DNA of 8,346 nucleotides, from assembly GCA_964495825.1 (NCBI GenBank), contig CAZBWI010000062.1, positions 1-8,346 of the forward strand, read 5' to 3'. How positions within the stretch are numbered: the stretch's first letter is position 1; the number at the start of each line of letters is the position of its first letter. The stretch comes from CAJBLF01 sp964495825. GTDB taxonomy: Bacteria; Patescibacteriota; Gracilibacteria; Absconditabacterales; Absconditicoccaceae. The notes under the pieces are model-generated. The model worked only from the letters and a program-made list of their open reading frames with translations, did not search any database and had not been told where the DNA came from. Of the stretch, positions 1-6,117 are shown piece after piece. The translations under genes were made by a program, and so were the position numbers.

Positions 1-2
1 CC

Positions 3-113
3 GAAGAAGAATTAAAGAAGATTGAAGATAAAATCAACAGAAAGCCTAGGAAGATACTATGATATAGATGTTCATATGAAGTATTCCATAGTACGACCCT
101 ACATCTTCTTTAA
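3..113 (+). CDS. C-terminal fragment of an unidentified protein (truncated by window edge)
   Basis: This frame is open from the left window edge to a UAA at 111-113, giving about 36 residues with one in-frame UGA (60-62), read as Gly. The visible part starts with a charged Glu/Lys-rich stretch (EEELKKIEDKINRKPRK) and ends in a short Ser/Thr/Leu tail (STTLHLL). No family can be recognised from so little. It converges on the minus-strand DUF4230 gene and the two stop codons overlap (110-112 against 111-113), a tight arrangement that fits a compact genome. The other two plus frames close within the first 30 bases, and the minus strand holds no credible gene here. The call rests only on an open frame at the edge, so it may be spurious. 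Confidence 0.42.
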
Positions 114-772
114 CCTGTGCATTTCGAGTTGAAATTTATATATTTTGCTTTCGTATCTCCAATTTCTTTGATGATGACATTTTTAATTTGGATATTTGCC
201 TTGAGGAAAAGGTCTTGCAAAGCACTTTGTGCATTTTTTTTTGCTTCTTCTAAGATACCTCCATTGAGAGCGTCTTGTATTATGAGTTCGCCTGCTTTTT
301 CTCTAAGTGTATGTTCCATATCAATTTCGTTTTTGGTAACGATACCAAGTTTTGTTGTTTGAAGTTCTCCGGTAAGGGTAACTCAAAAGATCGTAGGTTC
401 ACCCAATGTAATGGTTACCGTTCCATCGCGTGAAACTTGAATATCTCATGTTCATATGTCTTTGATGATATATCCGGCACTGACGATGCCATCTACCGTC
501 AGTTCTACATTTTTGCTAAATAATGCACTACTGATGATTTGGTCTATGCCGATCGCAGGAACAAGAGCTGAGAGCTGTTCTTGTCCTTGGATAGTTTTTG
601 TAAAGACTTTACTTACCGTTTCTAGTTTCTCTACTGTTTGGAGCTCAGTGATGATGGCAGTAGTAGTTTTTTTGATAACAGTAGCTCATTTATATTGCAA
701 CCATAGCCGAAAACCGTATATAGAGACAAGTACGATAAAAAGCACTAAGAGATATTTCAAAACACGTTTCAT
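110..772 (-). CDS. DUF4230 family membrane-anchored protein
   Basis: A 220-residue protein of unknown function resembling the DUF4230 family. Residues 4-26 form one N-terminal transmembrane helix, probably a signal anchor with the rest outside the cytoplasm. The family-like features are an early Glu/Thr-rich strand (ELQTVEKLETVSKVF, about 43-57), a central block with VDGIVSAGYIIKDI (93-106) and an ITLGEPTIF strand (121-129), and a C-terminal helix (about 153-190) with GGILEEAKKNAQ. Four UGA codons are read as Gly (residues 29, 107, 109, 130); in DUF4230 the segment around 100-110 normally contains glycine. One CGG (residue 22) lies in the membrane helix beside a TGG tryptophan. The ATG at 770-772 is the only start that keeps the membrane segment. 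No Shine-Dalgarno sequence precedes it. It is divergent from the DUF192 gene. The family assignment is from remembered motifs. Confidence 0.75.
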
Positions 773-821
773 GAGAATATGAATAATGAGATAAAAGGCA
801 TTTTATTTTACAAATAAAATA
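773..821. promoter_or_regulatory. 49-base divergent intergenic region, probable shared promoter region
   Basis: The DUF4230 gene (minus) and the DUF192 gene (plus) start from opposite sides of this AT-rich gap, so both promoters must lie in or near it. It contains an all-AT inverted repeat, attttatt (800-807) and aataaaat (813-820), ending one base before the DUF192 ATG. I see no convincing -35/-10 pair and no Shine-Dalgarno sequence for either gene. The regulatory role follows from the gene layout only. Confidence 0.35.
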
Positions 822-1301
822 ATGAAAAACAAACGGAATTTCATCAAAAGAAATCGGATACGGATAATAATAGGTGCTTTGATTATCACAGGAGCATGTA
901 TTGTTGTTTTTGATCAATATAATAATGAAGAGTATAAACCTAGGGTATGTAGTGGCGACCAGTGTTTTATAGTGGAGCTTGCAAAGACATCAGCAGAACA
1001 CCAGAAAGGATTGATGTATCGTACATCGATGGATGAAAGAAATGGCATGCTTTTCATCTTCCCCACATCAAAAGAATATACATTTCGAATGAAGAATACG
1101 CTCATTCCGTTGGATATGATTTGGATTGACGACCAATTTCGTGTAGTGAAGGTGTTGACTGCGCAACCATGTACGGCAGATCCATGTCCGATATACAATC
1201 CATGATCATCAGCAAAATATGTATTGGAGATCAATGCGGGGATGGCAGCACAGCATGGAATACAGGAATGAACCAAAATGATATTTATTAATGTACAATA
1301 A
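822..1301 (+). CDS. DUF192 family protein, membrane-anchored
   Basis: A 159-residue DUF192 (PF02643) protein; the biochemical role of the family is not established. An N-terminal hydrophobic segment (about 13-30) anchors or exports it. It contains ITGAC, but the residue at -3 is poor for a lipobox. The DUF192 domain fills about 48-159: EHQKGLMYRTSM (59-70), GMLFIFP (75-81), the F-x-MKNTLIPLD block (88-98), VLEINAGMA (134-142) and a C-terminal IQEGTKMIF. UGA at 1203-1205 and at residue 150 is read as Gly; the second is the Gly of the family's 'G..G' ending. Residue 89, where the family has the Trp of F-W-M-K, is encoded by CGA (1086-1088). Three CGG codons cluster in the first 14 residues. Two CxxxxC pairs (43/48 and 117/122) could form disulfides. 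The UAA is at 1299-1301. Confidence 0.9.
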
Positions 1302-1345
1302 GTATTAAGAAATTAAGGATTAAGAAATTCCGAAATTCTTAATAC
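1302..1345. repeat. Direct and inverted copies of attaagaaatt upstream of rnpA
   Basis: Two direct copies of attaagaaatt (1304-1314 and 1319-1329) are followed by a near-perfect inverted copy (1333-1343). Two alternative hairpins are possible: 1319-1329 with 1333-1343 (11 bp, one mismatch, 3-base loop), or 1302-1311 with 1336-1345 (10 bp, perfect). No T-run follows, so it does not look like an intrinsic terminator. It fills most of the gap between DUF192 and rnpA and could be a protein-binding site, a transcript-processing structure or simple AT-rich drift. The repeats are directly visible; a function is not. Confidence 0.5.
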
Positions 1346-1370
1346 ACGAAGCACTTAATAATCGCCGAAG

Positions 1371-1823
1371 ATGATCTTAATTCTTAATGGTATTTTATAT
1401 AGTAATACAGTAGTTTTGTTGCCAAAAAAACAGAGATTAACAGGTAAAGATGTAATTTTTATTACTAGAAAAAGACAGTATCTTAGTCAAGGACTGTTTG
1501 GTTTTTTCTATATCAAGCAGTATCCTAATATCAAATACAATCAGTTTTCCTGTCATATCACCATTAAATTGTCAAAGAAATCAGTCTTGAGACATATGAT
1601 CAAAAGAGCCATCATCCAACGCATAGAGCAGCATAATCTGATAAAATATCCGATAAACAACACCTTCTATAAAATTTTTATCGTTCTTTCCAAGAATCGT
1701 ATTCCGGAAATAGAGAAAAAAATTGCAAATTTTTCAAAAAAAGATACAATTACCTATATTCAGGAGGAATTTGAAAAATCATGGAAATGGTTGAATGACA
1801 AACTGTATCAGAAAAGAGTATAA
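1371..1823 (+). CDS. rnpA: Ribonuclease P protein component RnpA
   Basis: The small basic protein subunit of RNase P, which binds the catalytic RNA and the 5' leader of precursor tRNAs in the cytoplasm. Family features in order: LPKKQRL (17-23), which matches the usual start of RnpA; the FITRKRQY strand (30-37); ITIKLSKKSVLRHMIKRAIIQRI (63-85), corresponding to the RNA-binding S-K-K...R-N-x-x-K-R signature, with His at 75 for the usual Asn; then a Lys-rich C-terminal helix. The frame has no UGA and no CGA/CGG codon, so it reads the same in both codes. From ATG 1371 it is 150 residues, longer than the usual 110-130. A TTG at 1416 would start exactly at the family N-terminus, so the first 15 residues may be untranslated. 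The usual partner gene rpmH is absent here. The UAA at 1821-1823 overlaps a promoter-like -10 box. Confidence 0.85.
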   Translation: MILILNGILYSNTVVLLPKKQRLTGKDVIFITRKRQYLSQGLFGFFYIKQYPNIKYNQFSCHITIKLSKKSVLRHMIKRAIIQRIEQHNLIKYPINNTFYKIFIVLSKNRIPEIEKKIANFSKKDTITYIQEEFEKSWKWLNDKLYQKRV

Positions 1824-1824
1824 T
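1795..1824 (+). promoter_or_regulatory. Candidate sigma-70-type promoter for the AI-2E permease gene
   Basis: ATGACA (1795-1800, one base from TTGACA) is separated by 18 bases from a perfect TATAAT (1819-1824). It overlaps the end and stop codon of rnpA and points to the permease ATG at 1885, giving a leader of about 50 bases. The leader has a gagg at 1852-1855, but this is about 30 bases before the start, too far to be its Shine-Dalgarno sequence. In an AT-rich genome such boxes arise by chance, so confidence is moderate. Confidence 0.5.
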
Positions 1825-1884
1825 GTAGAGGATAATGTTTGTACATAAAAAAGAGGAATTATTTTACCTAGTTAGCGTGGCGGC

Positions 1885-3141
1885 ATGAAGTTGTTCAAAA
1901 AAATCGTCCAATGAAGCTCAGATTTTTTTAGATCCTTAAAAGCTGATAATAGGAAAGAATTTTTGGAATTGCAAAGACTGGAAAAAAAAATAGACGCACA
2001 ACATAGAAGCGAAAAAAAAACAACAATACCATTCGTCTTGACTAATAGGATGTTTTTGAAATTTTGGATAATAGGGATTCTCGTTATCTTCATCTGATTA
2101 TTTGTATATAAGTCATTGAGTATCATTTATCTTATTTTCATGGCATATATCATCTCGCTTGCTATGGAAGCTATTATAGATTTTTTTCAGAAAAAATTAT
2201 ACAGAGGAGTGTCGATAGTATTAGCATATCTCGTAATCATAGTGATTTTTCTCTGAGGTATGATATTTATAGTTCCATTCATCCTTAATCTGATTTCAGA
2301 TGTTATCACGATATTTATTGGTAATATAGCTCATTTCCAAAATATATTAGCAACAAAATCTCTTGTAGGCATTATCCAGGATATTCATCGACTTCCCTCA
2401 AGTCTCAAGAACTGATTATTGGAATCGTTTGCCAATCCTGATGTTGTTGTCGGTGTACAGAGCCAATTGCAACAGAATATCTCTCAGATGGTAAGTCTCT
2501 GAACGATATATGCAAAGAATATCGGCAATCTAGCAGTGAGTGCTGTGGGAACATTTATCAATGTTATAACTCAGACTTCTATTGTATTAACCCTTTCTGT
2601 GTTATTTTCCATCCAGAAAGATTCTGTGATGAAGTTTATTGCCAGACTTGGCGGAGAGAAAAAATACAAATTCGTATACATGAAACTCGAAAGAATCTAT
2701 AAGAAACTCGGTATCTGGCTAAAGTCACAACTTTTTCTTTGTGTCTTCATGGGAGTAGCTATGTATGTTGCATTATGGATACTTGCACTTTTTGGGATTG
2801 ATCTTCCACAAAAATGAGCGCTTGCTGGTATCGTAGCATTAACAGAATTTATTCCATATATAGGACCGATCATCTGATGATTGGCAGCAGCATTAGTAGC
2901 TTTTCTTAATTTTTGAATCTATGGTGCATTGATTGTTGTCGGTGTTATACTCCTATTACAGTGGTTAGAAAATAATGTATTCATTCCATTACTTATGAAT
3001 AAGACATTAGGCGTCAATCCAGTTGTGATTTTTATTAGTATGATCATCTGAGGATTGATCCTATGAATAGTCTGAGTATTGCTTGCAGTCCCTATCGCGG
3101 TGATTATTACCCTCATTATGGAAAAAACATTTGAAGAATAA
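1885..3141 (+). CDS. AI-2E family transporter (PF01594 permease)
   Basis: A 418-residue integral membrane protein of the AI-2E/PerM family. Members include TqsA-like exporters of autoinducer-2 and Na+/H+ antiporters, so the substrate cannot be inferred. A charged cytoplasmic N-terminus (1-55, Lys/Glu-rich) precedes a membrane pair (about 56-95), a helix at 110-135, a long amphipathic extracytoplasmic stretch (about 137-215), and a C-terminal bundle. The family's diagnostic loop is present as TEFIPYIGPIIGG (320-332), followed by QWLENNVFIPLLM and VNPVVIFISMIIGGLILGIVG near the end. Twelve UGA codons are read as Gly, including both glycines at 331-332 and those of the last helix. Only this reading joins the fragments into a full-length family member. 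The start is ATG 1885; an in-frame stop at 1873-1875 rules out earlier starts. A single CGA (IH-x-LP, residue 169) is not at a conserved Arg. Confidence 0.9.
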
Positions 3142-3161
3142 TAATCATAAAAAATGTTCAT

Positions 3162-3188
3162 ATTACCATATTTTGTTTGCGTGGTAAT
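3162..3188 (+). other. Weak hairpin between the permease and Mur ligase genes
   Basis: attacca (3162-3168) pairs perfectly with tggtaat (3182-3188) around a 13-base loop, 20 bases after the permease stop. Only short A/T tracts follow, without a clean T-run, so it is a poor terminator. The rest of the 99-base gap (3142-3240) is AT-rich, with -10-like boxes at 3193-3198 (tataaa) and 3235-3240 (tatagt, touching the ATG). I cannot choose a promoter for the Mur ligase gene. Confidence 0.3.
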
Positions 3189-3240
3189 TAAGTATAAAAT
3201 CTTCAATCTTTTAATGTTCTATATATCTTAAAAGTATAGT

Positions 3241-4620
3241 ATGAAAAAGAAGTTCTTGCGACGGTATTGTAAATTGCTGGGGAAAATTGCTCATTGATAT
3301 ATCGAAAAACACAATCCTCAGATTATCGGGATCAATGGGAGTGTAGGGAAGACTTCCTGCCGTATGATTATCTATCAGACGTTACAGCAATTTTTGCCCA
3401 ACAAAAAAATCTATACTTCTTCAAAGAATTTCAATGGTGAGCTCGGGATGTCGCTTTCTATCTTTCAGCAGGAAAAACGGGAACCGAATATATTTTACGT
3501 CATTATAACACTTTTTAAGTTTGTTCGAAAAAGATTTTTCTGAAAGAAACCCTATGATATTCTTCTCTTGGAATACGGTATCGATCGTCCTGGGGAGATG
3601 GACTTTCTGGTAAGTATAGTGAAACCGCATATCGGAGTATTTACGGCTATTGATTCGGTACATTCCGAACAGTTCGGCAATCCTGCTGAAATAGCCAGAG
3701 AAGAAGTAAAAATGTTGAAAAACACTTTGGAAATAGGATTTCTCAATGCCAATGATGCGTATGCTATGCAACTCAAAGATCAAATCTATATAGATTATCT
3801 GACTTATCAGACCGAAGGGAATGATATCACTGCAGACATCTATTTCAAGGATGAACTTTTTTATTTAGCTGATTTCAAAGGAGGAATAGGAGTACAGTTT
3901 TATATATGGATCAAAGAAAAAAAATATCATATTTCTACCAATATCCTCAGTAAAGCAAATTATTGATATATCGGCGTAGCATTGGCTATAGCATGAATTT
4001 TAGACTACAAATATGCGAAATTGGAAGCAAGAGCGGAAAATCCTATATTGAGAAACTGATCACATGAATTGCTTGAATTAAAATATCAATTGCAGCCTGG
4101 AAGACTTTCTATTTTTCATGGTATAGAGAATAGCGTTATCATTGATTCAACCTATAATGCATCGCCGCTCAGCGTAAGGAAAATCATAAATACTGCATAT
4201 AATATTCAGTCTCAATTATTTCCCAATAGAAAAATTATTCTTGTCTTATGAGATATGAGAGAGCTCGGTGATTTGACGGAAAGAGAGCATAGGATGATTG
4301 CAGGATATGTTTCACAAGTTGCTGATCATGTTGTTTTGGTAGGGCAGTATATGACGGATTATTTAGCTGATGAACTAGAGAAAATAGGGTATGATATGAA
4401 AAATGTGGAGAAATTCTATGACGCCAATATCGCAGGTAAACATATACAGAAATTACTCAAAGAAGCAGGAGATGAATTTCTTATCGTATGTAAATGAAGT
4501 CAAAATACCATCTTCCTCGAAGAAGCAGTAAAACATTTCTTGTTGAATCCGGAAGATCAAAAAGAACTCACCAGACAGTCAGATCGACGATTGAGTACTA
4601 AGAAAAAATATTTCAAATAA
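3241..4620 (+). CDS. MurF-like Mur ligase family protein lacking the N-terminal domain
   Basis: A 459-residue ATP-dependent Mur ligase. Such enzymes join amino acids or peptides to the UDP-MurNAc precursor of peptidoglycan in the cytoplasm. The P-loop GINGSVGKTS is at 30-39, followed by LEYGIDRPGEM (110-120, matching the MurF E-x-G...GE motif), AIDSVHSEQFG (about 136-146), STYNASPLSVR (303-313, the MurF D-x-YNA-x-P motif) and GDMRELGDLTEREH (337-350, the MurF C-terminal-domain signature). MurF normally has about 80-100 residues before the P-loop forming the UDP-binding domain; here only 29 precede it. It thus has the central ATPase and C-terminal domains only, so MurF activity itself is unproven. 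Seven UGA codons are read as Gly, including Gly337 of the DMRELG motif. Six CGA/CGG codons occur, none at a motif Arg (for example 4585-4590). No Shine-Dalgarno sequence precedes ATG 3241. Confidence 0.85.
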
Positions 4621-4631
4621 ACTACATTACC

Positions 4632-4739
4632 TCATTCCGGTGTTGTTGTTTTCGTGTTAAGTTTTGGAGGAAGAAACTGCAACCGGAATCCAGGTTTGCT
4701 TAGTATAGATTCCGGCTGCAACACTTGACGCCGGAATGA
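4632..4739. repeat. Palindromic CCGGAAT-type repeat element between convergent genes
   Basis: Four copies of the core ATTCCGG/CCGGAAT lie in alternating orientation: tcattccgg (4632-4640), ccggaatccagg (4683-4694), gattccggc (4708-4716) and gccggaatgac (4730-4740). The ends form a perfect 9-bp inverted pair (4632-4640 with 4731-4739). Nested inside, 4678-4690 pairs with 4708-4720 (13 bp, one mismatch). Two side-by-side hairpins are also possible (4634-4640 with 4683-4689, and 4709-4716 with 4730-4737). It is clearly GC-richer than its surroundings. The tcattccgg...ccggaatcc / gattccgg...ccggaatga design is that of repeat palindromic elements scattered in many bacterial genomes. It starts 12 bases after the Mur ligase stop and ends 14 before that of the 7TM gene. 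Confidence 0.8.
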
Positions 4740-4752
4740 CGCTGGAACGGTT

Positions 4753-6054
4753 TTATTCTTCTTCCTCCTCAGTTCCTGAGGAGTTTTTTAATAATGGCAT
4801 GAAACGGAAATATTCGAGCAATTGGAGTCCAGTGAATCTTCCCACGACGATGTTCAGAAAGAAGATGAGCAGCAATAATTCAGGGAAAGCCAAGAGCAGA
4901 TGTTTCAAGCCGGTTCGGAAGAAGAGACCGTAGACTGCGAAAGAGACCATAAGAAATTCGATGAATGCTATCCATCGTCATTTGCTAAACAGTTTAAATC
5001 ATTCATTGAAGATTTTATCGCTGACAATGATGATAAAAATAACAGGGAATATAATGTAGCCGTTTGTGAAAATAGTGATATCTATCACATTGAATCAGAG
5101 AATGGTGTTGAGTCAAAAGATAATCAGGAGGAGAAAAAAATAGAGGATGATCAGCATCGCACTTTTGGCGTTATAGAGCAGGTACATTCTTTTGGTAAAG
5201 AGTTTTAGGAGTAGTTTTGTAAGCAATCAGATAATCAATAATCATAAGCTTAAAGGCAAACCAAGGATAGACATAGAAACAGCAAACAATAGGGGGCTAT
5301 AGATGCCGAAAACAGAAAATCCAACTATCTGTCTCAAAATACTGATCACCAAAGCTCATAACGACAGCACGAGGAATAGTATGATGAGTTCAATAGGGAA
5401 GCCATGATAGATAAGATGGTCTATGAAATATGAGATCATAAGATATTTTGGTGTTTCTTTGAATGACATAGAAAATGAGGTAATGTATGGTTCTTGATTT
5501 GTTATTTTCCCAAGTGACATAGTCGATAAAAAATTTAATAATTTATCTTGGGGAAGAGTATATATTTTTTCAATTTCTACTGATTTTATTCGTTTAGCAA
5601 GTATCCTTTTAAGGAAGTATTTGTTGCTATTGGTAATCAGATAAATGGTTTTGTCTTGGAGATTAAGATTGTTGGATATATGGACTTTGCCAAGAAGCTG
5701 TAATAGAATATCAAAGTTGGAAGTATTGATAATCAATATTTTTGTTTTTTGTAATTCATTGATGTTGTCCATAATTTTTGCTAGAATTTCTTCTTCAGAA
5801 AAACTTTTATTTTCAGTGATGAAGATTTCTTGGAGCAATATTTTTTGTTTGTCAAAATTCTGCTGGAATCCGAGATCAAATTCATCTCCTTCGGATCAGA
5901 TATAGGTAATAGTATTTGTGTAATATACTCCTTTGGTCGGAGCAGAACAGTGCACTTGGCCTTTGCAGTCGGTAGGAGTAAATTGAGCAGCTGCAGGTTG
6001 TAGAGATAATACTCCCATAAGCATCGCAAACATAAAGAATATAGATTTCTTCAT
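4753..6054 (-). CDS. Secreted domain fused to 7TM domain of the UUP1 / inactive-transglutaminase-7TM type
   Basis: A 433-residue membrane protein. A signal peptide (1-23; hydrophobic FFMFAMLMGVLSL, cleavage site AAA-Q) precedes a roughly 190-residue extracytoplasmic domain with a CX5C pair (Cys30/36) that I cannot assign. Seven helices follow at about 220-240, 245-263, 264-284, 297-320, 332-348, 361-382 and 386-404. The C-terminal half matches the 7TM domain usually fused to an inactive transglutaminase (PF14402, from memory): LRQIVGFSVFGIYSPLL (240-256), FPVIFIIIVSDKIFNEG (336-352), and the diagnostic FPE (390-392), GRFTG (405-409) and LLEYFRF (412-418). Whether the N-terminal part is the degenerate transglutaminase fold is unknown. 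Eight UGA are read as Gly; three CGA occur, none at the conserved Arg. The protein ends in Thr plus five Glu. With the outside N-terminus and seven helices, that tail should be cytoplasmic. The start is ATG 6052-6054 with no Shine-Dalgarno sequence; the stop is UAA at 4753-4755. Confidence 0.72.
4765..4789 (+). terminator. Intrinsic terminator for the plus-strand Mur ligase transcript
   Basis: ctcctcag (4765-4772) and ctgaggag (4776-4783) form a perfect 8-bp stem with a 3-base loop, followed at once by six T (4784-4789). This is a textbook Rho-independent terminator reading left to right, 145 bases beyond the Mur ligase stop and after the palindromic repeat. It lies inside the last codons of the opposing 7TM gene (4753-6054), where the same bases encode the Ser-Gly-Thr-Glu tail. 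There is no matching T-run for the other strand. Confidence 0.8.
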
Positions 6055-6057
6055 AAG

Positions 6058-6097
6058 AAAAAAATAGTCAGATAAATCGCTTGTAGTTAAGTGATTT
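6058..6097 (-). terminator. Possible weak terminator or leader hairpin between the DUF1704 and 7TM genes
   Basis: On the minus strand, aaatcactt (6097-6089) and aagcgattt (6082-6074) form a 9-bp stem with one A-C mismatch and a 6-base loop. A run of seven T (6064-6058) follows 9 bases later, just before the 7TM ATG. The stem is AT-rich and the T-run is displaced, so termination would be leaky at best. Read-through would make the two genes an operon; the 63-base gap allows either. No promoter for the 7TM gene is obvious. Confidence 0.35.
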
Positions 6098-6117
6098 GTA
6101 TGGGCGAATCAAGAGAA

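Noticed and set aside
117..362. Plus-strand frame of 81 codons with a hydrophobic start
   Set aside because: It lies entirely inside the minus-strand DUF4230 gene, antisense to its C-terminal helices.
456..782. Plus-strand 108-codon frame over the start of the DUF4230 gene
   Set aside because: It is antisense to the well-formed signal anchor and DUF4230 core.
800..820. AT-only inverted repeat before the DUF192 start as an operator
   Set aside because: An 8-bp all-AT palindrome is expected by chance in such AT-rich sequence; kept only as a note in the intergenic entry.
914..1276. Minus-strand 120-codon frame opposite the DUF192 gene
   Set aside because: The plus strand encodes a clear DUF192 domain over the same bases; the minus frame has no recognisable motif.
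1692..1712. A further attccgg core inside rnpA as another copy of the palindromic repeat
   Set aside because: It is a lone 7-base match within well-supported coding sequence, with no inverted partner nearby.
3421..3783. Minus-strand frames opposite the Mur ligase
   Set aside because: They overlap conserved Mur motifs (LEYGIDRPGEM region) on the plus strand and resemble nothing.
4900..5208. Plus-strand 102-codon frame rich in acidic and basic residues
   Set aside because: It is antisense to the seven-helix region of the 7TM gene; the charged composition is what the complement of hydrophobic codons gives.
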